This document shows, piece by piece, positions 17,615-26,790 of a stretch of DNA of 64,000 nt. This stretch comes from CAWCWN01 sp963799245. Lineage in GTDB: Bacteria; Chloroflexota; Ktedonobacteria; Ktedonobacterales; Ktedonobacteraceae. The stretch is from contig CAWCWN010000003.1 of NCBI GenBank assembly GCA_963799245.1, positions 558,001 to 622,000 on the forward strand. The letters run 5' to 3'. Made by a program: the position numbers and the translations under genes. Under the pieces are notes generated by a model. The model saw only the letters and a list, made by a program, of their open reading frames with translations, was not told the DNA's origin and did not search any database. Positions within the stretch are counted from its first letter, which is position 1. Every line of letters begins with the position of its first letter.

Positions 17615-18829
17615 TTGGAAGCACAAACAGACATACAAACATATATGAACCGCGGCAGGCAGGCCCTCGCTCAGGGAGAGCCACGCGCGGCGGCCATCGC
17701 CTTCGCGCATGCCGCCCAGATCGAGCCTGACAATCCGGCGGTACACCTGGGCCTGGCTGAGGCAAATCTGGGCCTTGGCTCCTATGGCGTCGTTCACATG
17801 GCCTGCCGTAAAGTGCAGGAACTGCAGCCGCAGGGTGGTTTTGAAAGCACTATGGCCCAGGCCCTGCTCGATCTGCTTGACCGTCGCTATGAGCGGGCCT
17901 TACAGGGCGTTGACGCGGCCATTGCTCTGGATCCGGGCAATGGCTATGCCCATGCTCTGCGCTCCTACCTGCTGCGCATCAACAGGCAGGACTATGACGC
18001 AGGCCTGGCGCGCGCGCGCGCAGCGCGTCTCTCCCACGGGGGGCATTATGATGACAGCTTCCCACCAGTAGAGGCGCCCTCTACCTCAAGCTACGGCCTG
18101 CCACCCACCGCGCTGAATGGCAGTGGGGAACAAACAGCCGAGCGCGCGGCGCCCCCGCTTCAGCGCGAAGAGGTACCTACCTGGTCACGCCCCAATGGGA
18201 TGCAGAGGCAGATAGTGCGCACGCGCTTCATGCTCAGCCAGAGCCCGCGCTTTGTCACCAATATCCTGATCGCCATCAATGTGGCCGTCTACCTGGTGCT
18301 GGTTCTCCTGAGCCAGAACCTGAACATCGACCAGAACGTCCTGGTCAACGCGGGAGCGCAGTACAACCAGTATGTCGCCGAGGGGCAGGTCTGGCGCATC
18401 TTTACGGCCATGTTCCTGCACTTCAGCATCTTCCACATCGGGCTAAATATGCTCTCGCTCTTCTTCATAGGGACGGCGGTGGAGGTCTTTTACGGCAAAT
18501 GGCGCTACCTGGTCATCTACCTGGCCGCAGGCATCGTCGGCGGTATCGTCACGTTTTATACCTCACCGCTCAATACGCTGGCGGCGGGCGCATCGGGCGC
18601 GATCTTTGGCGTCTTTGGCGCGCTCGGAACCTTTTACCTGCTCAATCGCCGCGCCATGGGAGCGTATGGGCAGGGGGCCATCATAAACTGGGTCTTCTGG
18701 CTCGCCCTGAACCTGGTCTATGGTTTCTCGGTCACCGGCATCGGCATCTGGGATCACGTCGGGGGCCTGGTAGCAGGACTGATCCTGGGCTATGTGCTCC
18801 TGCCCAGGACGCGCAGGCGCACGCTTTAA
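17615..18829 (+). CDS. Rhomboid-family intramembrane serine protease with TPR-like N-terminus
   Basis: Residues ~5-130 are a helical TPR-like region (GRQALAQGEPRAAAIAFAHA, EPDNPAVHLGLAEANLGLG). A ~60-residue linker then leads to a six-helix rhomboid domain. The catalytic Ser327 is in AGASGAIFG and His381 in DHVGGLVAG; the HFSIFHIGLNM segment is also conserved. TTG 17615 follows GGGAGG and no ATG is in frame nearby. Rhomboids cleave membrane proteins within the bilayer. The substrate is unknown. Confidence 0.9.
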   Translation: MEAQTDIQTYMNRGRQALAQGEPRAAAIAFAHAAQIEPDNPAVHLGLAEANLGLGSYGVVHMACRKVQELQPQGGFESTMAQALLDLLDRRYERALQGVDAAIALDPGNGYAHALRSYLLRINRQDYDAGLARARAARLSHGGHYDDSFPPVEAPSTSSYGLPPTALNGSGEQTAERAAPPLQREEVPTWSRPNGMQRQIVRTRFMLSQSPRFVTNILIAINVAVYLVLVLLSQNLNIDQNVLVNAGAQYNQYVAEGQVWRIFTAMFLHFSIFHIGLNMLSLFFIGTAVEVFYGKWRYLVIYLAAGIVGGIVTFYTSPLNTLAAGASGAIFGVFGALGTFYLLNRRAMGAYGQGAIINWVFWLALNLVYGFSVTGIGIWDHVGGLVAGLILGYVLLPRTRRRTL

Positions 18830-19249
18830 CTCCCCCCGGGCGGCCAGCCGCCCTAACGAACAGGTGCGTGTAAAACATATAGAGATATAGAGACACGCTT
18901 TGATACTTAATAACACGCATCTTGCTTGTTGGAGGCTGTTGTACACTAAATATAGGAAGTCGAGCTTGCAATCTCGCTGTGACCCGGCTGAGTCACGCAA
19001 AGGATCCTATCCATGCCCTTTACCCCCCTGCTCGGCTTCCTACCTTTTTGGGCTCCAGCCTCATATCAGGCACCGTCGACTCTCCAGCATAACTCCGCGC
19101 CTCCATACTCATCTATGGCCGCCACGCTCAGTATCGTGCCTTCCAGGATGAGCAGGGCACTCCCGGCCCAGGTCATCTTACAACCATAGGGTAGGCGACG
19201 CGAAACAGGCAGAAGAGGGCTATGACGACGCGCTGCAAAGGAGTTGCGT
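18830..19249. other. Convergent intergenic region
   Basis: It lies between two convergent genes. It begins with a GC hairpin (GGGCGGC-CA-GCCGCCC at about 18838-18853), a likely transcription stop without a T-run. The rest contains no supported gene; short ORFs here have no ribosome site or family resemblance. Confidence 0.5.
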
Positions 19250-20692
19250 TCATACACTGCCCTGTCCCACCACCGCCACGATGCGCGCATACGTATTCGT
19301 ATGTACAATGGTCGTCACCGCGCCGCTCTGCACATCCAGCGCATAAATTACACCATCGGCATACAGGATCAGTATGTGGTTATTAAACCATATACCTAAT
19401 TCGAGCAGTGCGGCGGTGGTGGTTGCCAGCAATTGCGGTTTCCCCACGCTCAAATGCTTACCCGCGGCACTTATGTGGACCGTGAACAGGGCGCTGGCGC
19501 GATCATATGGGGCCTGCGTAAGACTTGAAAATTCGACGTACACGAGCGTCTGACCATCAGGAGTGAAAGTCGGCGTCGTCACCCAGTGGTACTCGCTGTT
19601 TTTTTTGAGCTCTTGCTGCTTTGGCAGGATCGCCTTTGGCGCCTCCAATGCCTGAGCATTAAGCGTCGCGACATTCAAGCTGTTGGCGTAGTTCAGCGTG
19701 GCCTCGTCATCTGGCACGCTGCTGTCGGTAGGCATGGGTACCTGTGCCTCATAGGTCGAATACAGCAGGAGGTTGCTAACAGGGGCGAGCAACAACGGCC
19801 CTTGCTGTGAGTCCCCACTTATGATAGGCTGGGGCTTAGCCGCCAGTGGTTGCGTTATATCAAGCGACCACAGTCCAAACTGGATCGCTTCGAGGCTCTG
19901 CATACCATCCGTCAGCAGCAGTGTGTTACTGCCCTGTTTGCCCTGACCATTCATAAAAGAGAAGACGCTGAAGCACGGGCAGCTTCCGGCCGCCTGCTCA
20001 AAAACCTGCACGGGATTATCCAGAGGCCCGGCATAGATATCGTCCTGACCGCTGCCATTGGCAGGTTCCGTGCTCCAGGCAATGGCGCTACCATCGCTAC
20101 TCAGGGCCAGCGATGTAATGACCTGGTTGGCGGCCAGAGGGGCGATCTGGTTGGCGGCCCCGCTAAAAATATCAACTTCCCAGATGCCATTACCGCTATA
20201 GAGCAATTGACCAGATGGCAGCAGAAGCGGGCGCACAGCATGGTTGTATATATAGCCTGGCGTGGTTATCAATTGAGGCTCCGCACCCGCGGCGGTAGAG
20301 ATCATGTACAGGTAGTTTTGTTGCTCATAGACGACAAAATGCCCGCCTGGTATTTGTAGCGGCGCGGTTACCGTATTACCAGGTGTAAAGATGGGAGGGG
20401 TAGCTGTCAGCGTCACAGCGGGGCTGCCCTGCGCCGTGGATGTTCCCGGCAGAGCGCTCGTCTGCGTCTGCTGCACCGCGGCCGTCCCCGGACTCGTAGC
20501 GAGCGTGGGAGATGTGGACCGCACCAGGCTAACGATCAACAGGCCCGTAGATGTAAGAATCACAACTCCTACCAGCACCAGGAGGGAGGTAACGCCCGTC
20601 CAGGATAGGCCTGTTCGCTGTCCAGACAGTGGCCTGGATACCTGTGGCCGGGCCTCATCTTCGGTGGGTGGTTTATATACTTGCTGCGCCAA
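19250..20692 (-). CDS. Membrane-anchored beta-propeller-like protein
   Basis: A cytoplasmic N-tail of ~30 residues leads to one membrane segment (about 33-57), then a Thr/Pro/Ala-rich linker and a ~360-residue beta-rich domain. That domain has repeating blocks such as QVITSLALSSDGSAIAWST and TPTFTPDGQTLVYVEFSS, which look like TolB/WD40-type propeller blades. It probably binds proteins or peptidoglycan outside the cell. The start is TTG 20692 with AAGGAA upstream; the specific partner is unknown. Confidence 0.72.
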   Translation of the reverse strand: MAQQVYKPPTEDEARPQVSRPLSGQRTGLSWTGVTSLLVLVGVVILTSTGLLIVSLVRSTSPTLATSPGTAAVQQTQTSALPGTSTAQGSPAVTLTATPPIFTPGNTVTAPLQIPGGHFVVYEQQNYLYMISTAAGAEPQLITTPGYIYNHAVRPLLLPSGQLLYSGNGIWEVDIFSGAANQIAPLAANQVITSLALSSDGSAIAWSTEPANGSGQDDIYAGPLDNPVQVFEQAAGSCPCFSVFSFMNGQGKQGSNTLLLTDGMQSLEAIQFGLWSLDITQPLAAKPQPIISGDSQQGPLLLAPVSNLLLYSTYEAQVPMPTDSSVPDDEATLNYANSLNVATLNAQALEAPKAILPKQQELKKNSEYHWVTTPTFTPDGQTLVYVEFSSLTQAPYDRASALFTVHISAAGKHLSVGKPQLLATTTAALLELGIWFNNHILILYADGVIYALDVQSGAVTTIVHTNTYARIVAVVGQGSV

Positions 20693-20807
20693 AGTTGTTA
20701 CACATTCCTTAAATCAAATATACCATTTTCTCTCAAGGTATAAGTATACTCTAAACATACGCTCACGTGAAGCGCATAGCCAGTGGGGGTTAAGCACTGC
20801 GAAAAAC

Positions 20808-21608
20808 TTATGCGCTCTGATCCGCGACTGTTGGCTGCGCCCGGCCCTGTTGCGCGTGCCGCAGAATAAAGGCCGTCGTCTTGGCGAATACCTCTTCGCG
20901 ATCATAATCCTTCATGATTACATGATAGGAACGGTGAAAGGTGACGAGGTGTTTCTCCTGTGAACCGATGCGCTGGTAAATTTCACGTCCATCGCGCGCG
21001 GGTACGACGTGGTCATGCAGCGAGGTTATAATCAGGGCCGGCGCGCTCACCCGGGGTAGTTCAGCCCGCAGCGTAGGCAAAAATTGCAGCAGGCTCTCGA
21101 CCGGCCCCATGGGAGTCCAGCGATACACATCACGCGTATAGCGGTGGCGAGCAGTTGGATCGCGCACATCTTCACGAATGGTCGGTAGCAGTGGGGTAAA
21201 GCGTTTAGCAATATGTACGGCCAGGTGTGTCAAGGGGTACATATGGATTGGCGCGCACATCGCTACAACACCTGCTACCTCTTCATGGGCGGCGGTATGT
21301 AAGACCAGCGCTCCACCAAGCGAGTGCCCAACCATGAAGACGATATCACAGCGCTGTTTGAGGGCGCCGAGCTCAGCGCTAACAGCCGCAGCCCACTCAT
21401 GCCAGCCGAGAGGCAGCATTTCTCGCACATGCACCCCGTGGCCCGGCAGCAGCATATTCGTGGTCAGCATCCCCTGGTCCTGCAGGATCAGCTCCAGTTC
21501 TGCCAGGTCGCGCCTGCTGCCATTCAACCCATGTACCAGCAACACGCCGATAAGCGGCGTCTTTGTAGCAGCTTGAGCCGCGTCTTGTGAAGAATGTGAT
21601 GTTGTCAT
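20808..21608 (-). CDS. Alpha/beta hydrolase, carboxylesterase/lipase-like
   Basis: The nucleophile elbow GHSLGG lies in VFMVGHSLGGALVLHTA, an oxyanion-loop region is near VLLVHGLNGSRRDL, and a late Asp (TSLHDHVVPARDG) and His (FHRSYHVIMKDYD) complete the triad. This is the pattern of Est30-like carboxylesterases and monoglyceride lipases. The ORF runs 168 bp further upstream, but ATG 21608 follows GGGAGAGC. It lies beside the methionine gene at 21903 in divergent orientation, with no clear functional link. Confidence 0.87.
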   Translation of the reverse strand: MTTSHSSQDAAQAATKTPLIGVLLVHGLNGSRRDLAELELILQDQGMLTTNMLLPGHGVHVREMLPLGWHEWAAAVSAELGALKQRCDIVFMVGHSLGGALVLHTAAHEEVAGVVAMCAPIHMYPLTHLAVHIAKRFTPLLPTIREDVRDPTARHRYTRDVYRWTPMGPVESLLQFLPTLRAELPRVSAPALIITSLHDHVVPARDGREIYQRIGSQEKHLVTFHRSYHVIMKDYDREEVFAKTTAFILRHAQQGRAQPTVADQSA

Positions 21609-21902
21609 AGGTCTGCTCTCCCGTTCTAACGGAAAATCCATGCCGTTGAAAGATCTTCTGCCTGTATCTACAATACCTTCTAGTATTACGTTTGAACAAG
21701 TAGATGAGTTGGTAAAGGAATATGCCGCCACTACCCGCATATTGTCAGGTAGAAAGGGAGCATCTGTGGGAGGCAATGGCGGGAACTGGACAGTTACGCT
21801 ATACTACTACGCGGTGAGTATTTTTTGCTAGAAGATACACTCGCAAAAGAGAGCGCTTACAATACAACATTACAATACAACAAAGGAAGGCAGTGAGAAC
21901 TT
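21609..21902. other. Divergent intergenic region before the metB-like gene
   Basis: The stretch holds the upstream extension of the hydrolase frame on the minus strand and the promoter region of the metB-like gene. TATACT lies near 21800 but no matched -35 box was found. No SAM or T-box element is visible, unlike the leader of metX. Confidence 0.5.
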
Positions 21903-23039
21903 ATGGAGTTTGCAACCAGGGCCATTCATGCTGGCCAGGAGCCCGACCCCTCAACTGGGGCGATCATGACTCCCATTTTTCAAACGGCGACCTATGCCCA
22001 GGCTGGCCTGGGAGAGCATAAGGGCTACGAATATTCACGCACGCACAACCCCACACGCACAGCTTTAGAGCAGTGTATCGCCACTCTCGAGGAGGGGCGC
22101 TATGGACTGGCCTTTGCCTCTGGCATGGCTGCCGAACAGGCGATCCTCAGCCTGCTCAGCGCCGGCGACCATATAGTGGCCTGCGATGACCTCTATGGCG
22201 GTAGTTACCGCATCTTTGAGCGAGTTATGCGCCGTTACAATGTTGAGACCTCCTATGTGGCGGCGGGTGATGTGGAGACTTATGCCGGGGCAATTCGCCC
22301 CAATACAAAGCTGATCTGGTTAGAGACACCGACCAATCCGCTGCTCGGACTGATCGATATCCGGGCGGTCGCGGACATAGCCCACCAGCATAAACTGTTC
22401 GTCGTGGTTGATAACACCTTTGCCAGTCCCTATTTCCAGCAGCCGCTGAAACTGGGAGCCGATATCGTTGTCCACAGCACAACGAAGTATATGAACGGGC
22501 ATAGTGACGTCATCGGTGGGGCGGTGGTATTGAACGATGCGGAGGTCTACGAAGCCATCAAGTTCTACCAGAACGCTGCTGGCGGCGTGCCCTCTCCCTT
22601 TGACTCATGGCTGACACTGCGCGGCCTCAAAACCCTGGCCGTGCGCATGCGCCAGCACGAAGAGAATGCCAGGGAGGTGGCCAGGTTTCTCGCCGAACAT
22701 CGACGTGTCGAGCGGGTATTCTACCCAGGCCTGCCGGACCACCCCGGCCATGAACTGGCCAGGCGCCAGATGAGTGGTTTTAGCGGCATAGTCTCCTTCC
22801 AGATCAAAGGCAACTACGCCGCCGTTGAAAAGGTCGTGCGCCGCTTCAAGGTCTTCACGCTGGCTGAAAGCCTGGGGGGCGTTGAGTCACTTGTCTGTCA
22901 TCCAGCATCAATGACCCATGGCTCTATTCCCAGGGACGTTCGCGAGGCGCATGGGCTTACTGATACACTCTTACGCCTATCAATAGGCATCGAAGACAGC
23001 GCGGATCTCCTGGCGGATCTCGTACAGGCCCTGGCATAA
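21903..23039 (+). CDS. Trans-sulfuration PLP enzyme, cystathionine gamma-synthase/lyase type
   Basis: This is a Cys/Met-metabolism PLP enzyme. The phosphate-binding region (FASGMAAEQAIL) and the PLP lysine in HSTTKYMNGHSDV near residue 195 are clear, as is the LAESLGGVESLVCHPASMTH segment near the end. The product is 378 aa, the usual length. Sequence alone does not separate MetB from cystathionine gamma-lyase. It is isolated from the met operon at 54-60 kb and lacks its riboswitch leader, so a role in cysteine recycling is possible. Confidence 0.9.
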   Translation: MEFATRAIHAGQEPDPSTGAIMTPIFQTATYAQAGLGEHKGYEYSRTHNPTRTALEQCIATLEEGRYGLAFASGMAAEQAILSLLSAGDHIVACDDLYGGSYRIFERVMRRYNVETSYVAAGDVETYAGAIRPNTKLIWLETPTNPLLGLIDIRAVADIAHQHKLFVVVDNTFASPYFQQPLKLGADIVVHSTTKYMNGHSDVIGGAVVLNDAEVYEAIKFYQNAAGGVPSPFDSWLTLRGLKTLAVRMRQHEENAREVARFLAEHRRVERVFYPGLPDHPGHELARRQMSGFSGIVSFQIKGNYAAVEKVVRRFKVFTLAESLGGVESLVCHPASMTHGSIPRDVREAHGLTDTLLRLSIGIEDSADLLADLVQALA

Positions 23040-23240
23040 ATCTGGCCATAGATCCTCATATCGACTCCAAATTTGCATAGCCGCGGGCGCGCCGTGTTAC
23101 TTTCCCGGGTGTCAAGCGATGTAATGAATGATAGGCTCTGTTTCTATTATGCTCTTATTGGTTATTGGCACCTTTCTTCTCTGGTTTATGTATCTTTAAG
23201 CTTATACCATGGATAACTCATCAGGAGGCGCGACCAGACA

Positions 23241-24962
23241 ATGACACATGCACCCCTTACCCGGCGGCGTGTCACACATCTCTTCCTGGCAGTTAGTATC
23301 TTTCTACTTGCCTCACTCTTACTCAGTGCATGCGGAGGGGATCCACAAACACAGCAACAGGCGAATGCGAGCAAAGCCGACCTTGATCAAGAGATCGCCC
23401 ATGCTCTGAGCATGGGCGTATCTGCCACAACGCTAAAAGCTATCATTCAGCATGAAAGACGGCTCAGCCAGACAAATGCTCCTCTCACTCTCTTCAGCGT
23501 TCAACCCCTTATAGACTACTATACAAATTTAACGCAGCAATACGGCACCCTGGACCTGCAGGTCCAGGGACTGGAGGCCCAGACCACACAGCAGCTCGAC
23601 TACCAGGCATCCCTCGATATTCAGTCCCTGGCGGATACCCTTTCAGAGCGACTGGCCCAGAACTTTCTTGAAGCCAGGAACTTCGCCCCGCAGCTCACGC
23701 AAGACCAGAAGGCCATGGCAAGAGCCCAATATCCCAGAGATTACAGCCTGATCAGCTATAACGCGAAACGTTCGGCCACGGCACTAAACTTGCTGAGGCC
23801 CGCCAGCGATAGCCTGAGCGCGCTCAAAGCGGACATACAGCAGCTACAGAGGTCGCATATCGATACCACTGCGCTCAATATGGAGTACCAGCAAGGCCTG
23901 CAACAGTTCCACAGCGCCACGACACCCGAAGCATTCACGCAGCTCATCCAGACATTGAACGTCGAACTCCAGGCCACCTCCGATTTTTCAACCCAGGCGC
24001 TTCCCTATGTAGGGGCCGCCAAGCTGCAGCAGTTTAGCGCAGACATCATCCAGCTTAAACAGTACGGGCAGAGCACGGCCTCCTTTGAGAAAATTTTGCA
24101 TAATGACCAGGCAGCCCTTGCCGGGGCAAAAACCATTAACGACAATATTCGCGTCTCTACCCAGATCGACCGCGATATCTCGGGCCTGCAGCTCGCGCTG
24201 ATGGCGGGGTATGCCAGCGACCTGCTCACCAGCTACAACCAGGAGGTAGCCAGCTGGGGGGCGTCACACCAGTATCACGATCCTTATGATGGCGGTGTCT
24301 ATAACCTGGATTTTGAGTATGGCGTCAATGGTACGGGGCCAGATGGCAATGCTGCCTTGCAGTATGCCGAATCCACGCAGTCCATGGCTGACTACCAGTC
24401 GGCTATCGCTACCATTCAGAACAACCTCTTTGACCTGAGGGCGATGGAGGCGGATTACAACGATACAACGCCCTTTAACCAGGTGCACGCCAGCGACATT
24501 GCCGTCATGAAGCACTATAATGTCTACGGCCCGGGCGGGGGCCAGGTCCTCGTGGTATCGCTGCTCGAACAGGTGCTGCGCTACTACGACAATGGCAGGC
24601 TGATCAGGGCCTTGCCCATCGTCTCGGGGCAATACTTAAAACCCTCTCCGCCAGGCTTCTGGAGCATTTTCCTGCAAGAGCACCCGACACAATTCAAATC
24701 AAGCGAGCCGCAGGGGGCGGCCTTCTGGTATCCCCCCACTCCCATTCAGTACGCGATGGAGTTCCATTCTGACGGCTACTTCTTCCATGACGCGTGGTGG
24801 AGGGCCAACTTCGGCAAGAATGATGAATTTCCTCACAGCGATGCCAGTGGTACAACCGCCTTTAATGGCAGCGGCAGCCACGGCTGCATCAATATGAATC
24901 CCAGTGATATTGCCTGGCTCTACCCGCAGATAGCGTGGGGCGCCTCCGTCATACTCTACTAA
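23241..24962 (+). CDS. L,D-transpeptidase (YkuD) lipoprotein
   Basis: A signal peptide with lipobox LLSAC places the lipid anchor at Cys31. Residues 40-430 are Gln/Ala-rich helices, and the C-terminal ~130 residues are a YkuD domain with the catalytic motif GSHGCINM (His547, Cys549). L,D-transpeptidases form 3-3 peptidoglycan crosslinks or attach proteins to the wall. In an organism of this type, whose envelope is single-membraned, it likely acts in the wall. An unusually long helical spacer separates the anchor from the domain. Confidence 0.93.
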   Translation: MTHAPLTRRRVTHLFLAVSIFLLASLLLSACGGDPQTQQQANASKADLDQEIAHALSMGVSATTLKAIIQHERRLSQTNAPLTLFSVQPLIDYYTNLTQQYGTLDLQVQGLEAQTTQQLDYQASLDIQSLADTLSERLAQNFLEARNFAPQLTQDQKAMARAQYPRDYSLISYNAKRSATALNLLRPASDSLSALKADIQQLQRSHIDTTALNMEYQQGLQQFHSATTPEAFTQLIQTLNVELQATSDFSTQALPYVGAAKLQQFSADIIQLKQYGQSTASFEKILHNDQAALAGAKTINDNIRVSTQIDRDISGLQLALMAGYASDLLTSYNQEVASWGASHQYHDPYDGGVYNLDFEYGVNGTGPDGNAALQYAESTQSMADYQSAIATIQNNLFDLRAMEADYNDTTPFNQVHASDIAVMKHYNVYGPGGGQVLVVSLLEQVLRYYDNGRLIRALPIVSGQYLKPSPPGFWSIFLQEHPTQFKSSEPQGAAFWYPPTPIQYAMEFHSDGYFFHDAWWRANFGKNDEFPHSDASGTTAFNGSGSHGCINMNPSDIAWLYPQIAWGASVILY

Positions 24963-24998
24963 TATTTCCTGGCGTTCAGATTGAGCGCCAGGAAATAT
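24962..24998. terminator. Hairpin after the L,D-transpeptidase gene
   Basis: ATATTTCCTGGCG pairs with CGCCAGGAAATAT across an 11-nt loop; the right arm is followed only by AAAG, so it is rho-independent only by structure. It lies directly after the stop codon. Confidence 0.7.
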
Positions 24999-25007
24999 AA
25001 AGCCTGC

Positions 25008-25038
25008 TGCGCTTGCGGCTAGGCTAGCCGCAAGCGCA
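25008..25038. repeat. Perfect 31-bp palindrome
   Basis: Two 15-base arms (TGCGCTTGCGGCTAG and its complement) flank one base. It is a second hairpin between the L,D-transpeptidase and rpsT genes and could isolate the rpsT promoter from upstream transcription. Confidence 0.8.
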
Positions 25039-25061
25039 AGTACTGCGAAAGTTTATATTAT

Positions 25062-25091
25062 TTGACAGATCTACCCCATTTCTGCTATAAT
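25062..25091 (+). promoter_or_regulatory. Consensus promoter of rpsT-rplS
   Basis: TTGACA (25062-25067) and TATAAT (25086-25091) with an 18-bp spacer. A terminator-like hairpin follows within about 15 bp of the predicted start site. Confidence 0.9.
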
Positions 25092-25106
25092 TCTTTGGCA
25101 ATCGCG

Positions 25107-25129
25107 CCCGACGTATCGTCGGCTTTTTT
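25107..25129 (+). terminator. Terminator-like hairpin in the rpsT leader
   Basis: CCGACG-TAT-CGTCGG followed by CTTTTTTG is a classical intrinsic terminator placed only ~15 nt after the predicted start and ~58 nt before the rpsT ATG. In this position it would act as an attenuator. An (AGAC)4-like repeat lies just after it. Confidence 0.75.
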
Positions 25130-25186
25130 GTAGATTAAGCCCGGATGACGGGGCAGACAGACAGACAGACGTTTCGGGGAGGATTT

Positions 25187-25453
25187 ATGCCCAATAATGC
25201 CGCTGCTGAAAAGCGCATGCGCCAGGAACAAAAACGCCGCCTGCACAACCGCAGCATTAAATCAATCGTTAAAACAGAGGTAACCAAGGCCCGCCAATCA
25301 ATTGCCACGAGCGCAGTAGATGCCGAGGCCGCGGCAGAAGCGGTCCGCGTCGCCGTGAGTGAGCTTGATCGCGCTGCCAAAAAAGGGGTTATCCATCGCA
25401 ACAATGCTGCTCGCCGCAAATCGCGCCTGATGAAGCAGCTCAACGCAAAATAG
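25187..25453 (+). CDS. rpsT: 30S ribosomal protein S20
   Basis: The basic helical 88-aa protein begins MPNNAAAEKRMRQEQKRR and holds the S20 core with RSIKSIVKTEVTKA and GVIHRNNAARRKSRL. An upstream in-frame ATG exists at 25145, but GGGGAGGA at 25176-25183 fixes the start. S20 binds 16S rRNA early in assembly. Its leader carries a terminator-like hairpin. Confidence 0.95.
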   Translation: MPNNAAAEKRMRQEQKRRLHNRSIKSIVKTEVTKARQSIATSAVDAEAAAEAVRVAVSELDRAAKKGVIHRNNAARRKSRLMKQLNAK

Positions 25454-25532
25454 GTTTCGCGCGCCCGCTGCTCCGCCTAGTTGCGAGTATTTTACTTTGG
25501 CCGAGCACGTAGCGCACAGGAGGTGTAGAAGG

Positions 25533-26006
25533 ATGGCTGACAAACAAGTCATAACCAGGCCAGCAGGACGGGCGTTACTTGCCGCTGTCGAAAATGCTCA
25601 GTTGCGCAAAGACATACCAGAGCTCAAATCAGGCGACACGGTACGTCTGCAAGTCAGAGTCGTTGAAGGCAACCGCGAGCGCCTGCAGCCCTTCGAGGGT
25701 GTCGTCATGCGCCTGCGTGGTGGTGGCGTCAACGAGAATTTTACCGTGCGCCGCATTACCCATGGCGTGGGCGTCGAGCGCACATTTTTGTTGCATTCGC
25801 CCCGTATTGAAAAGATCGAAGTGCTGCGCCATGCACGTGTGCGCCGCAAACAACTCTACTACCTGCGAGGCCTGACCGGTAAGGCCGCACGCCTCAAAGA
25901 GCTCCGCCCGATGACGAGCAAACAGGTGGCGGCAAAACAGGCCGCCAGGGCAGCAAAGGTTGCCGCGTCTCCCGTCGTTCAAAGCGACACAAGTGCAAGC
26001 GAATAA
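25533..26006 (+). CDS. rplS: 50S ribosomal protein L19
   Basis: L19 sits at the 30S-50S interface. The body contains IPELKSGDTVRLQVRVVEGNRERLQPFEGVV, GVGVERTFLLHSP and VRRKQLYYLRGLTGKAARLKE, all conserved. ATG 25533 follows AGGAGG. The C-terminal ~25 residues are an Ala/Lys/Ser-rich extension. rnhB overlaps the end of the gene. Confidence 0.96.
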   Translation: MADKQVITRPAGRALLAAVENAQLRKDIPELKSGDTVRLQVRVVEGNRERLQPFEGVVMRLRGGGVNENFTVRRITHGVGVERTFLLHSPRIEKIEVLRHARVRRKQLYYLRGLTGKAARLKELRPMTSKQVAAKQAARAAKVAASPVVQSDTSASE

Positions 26007-26652
26007 GCTGCAGTTACCTACGCTGGAAGAAGAAATGGCCCTGTATGCACAGGGCTATTCCTTTGTGGCAGGGCTGGACGAAGCGGGTCGAGGTTGCCTC
26101 GCGGGGCCAGTTGTGGCGGCCGCCGTCATTTTAAAGCTGGACGACACGCAACTGGCGGCGCGTCTCAACGGTGTACGCGATTCCAAGCAGGTCAGCCCCC
26201 AGGCGCGCGCGCGCCTGCATGCGGTAATCTTGCAGCACGCCCTGGCGGTCGGCGTTGGTACTGGCTCTGTAGAGCTGATCGACCGGTGTAACATTCTCCA
26301 GGCCACAAAATACGCAATGCGCACAGCGCTTGATCAGCTTATCGTCGCCCCTCAGGCCTTGCTGCTTGACGCCCTGCTCTTACGCGATGTCTCCCTGCCA
26401 CAGCGCTCGCTTATTAAAGGTGATGCCCGCTGCCTCTCCATCGCCGCCGCATCGATTATTGCCAAAGTGACGCGTGATCGCCTCATGCTCACCTTACACG
26501 AGCAGTACCCAGACTATGGCTTCGACCAGCATAAAGGGTATGGTACCCCCGCCCACCTGCAGGCCCTCCGCAGGCATGGCGTCACCCCGCTTCATCGCCA
26601 GAGTTTTGCCCCGGTGCGCGAACTCTTATCCGGCCTCTTTACGGATGTTTGA
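25993..26652 (+). CDS. rnhB: Ribonuclease HII
   Basis: RNase HII removes RNA primers and misinserted ribonucleotides. FVAGLDEAGRGCLAGPV holds the first acidic residues, GDARCLSIAAASIIAKVTRDR the later ones, and YGFDQHKGYGT completes the site. The start is uncertain: GTG 25993 keeps the LPTLEEE segment common in Chloroflexi homologues and overlaps rplS by 14 bp; ATG 25960 and ATG 26035 (with GGAAGAAG before it) are alternatives. Confidence 0.92.
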   Translation: MQANKLQLPTLEEEMALYAQGYSFVAGLDEAGRGCLAGPVVAAAVILKLDDTQLAARLNGVRDSKQVSPQARARLHAVILQHALAVGVGTGSVELIDRCNILQATKYAMRTALDQLIVAPQALLLDALLLRDVSLPQRSLIKGDARCLSIAAASIIAKVTRDRLMLTLHEQYPDYGFDQHKGYGTPAHLQALRRHGVTPLHRQSFAPVRELLSGLFTDV

Positions 26653-26790
26653 TACCCCACGGCGCTTTTTCTCATCTTCCCCATGCTGCTATAAAGAACT
26701 TTTGCATACATCAGCCGCAGCGTTATAACTGGAGATGTATAGTAGAAAGGAGACGATCTACGGGTGTTGTATATCTAGAAAGGTAGAAAT

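Noticed and set aside
21609..21902. A SAM riboswitch before the cystathionine gamma-synthase-type gene
   Set aside because: None of the S-box conserved stretches (AGAG, GGCCC, GGUGCnAA) is present.
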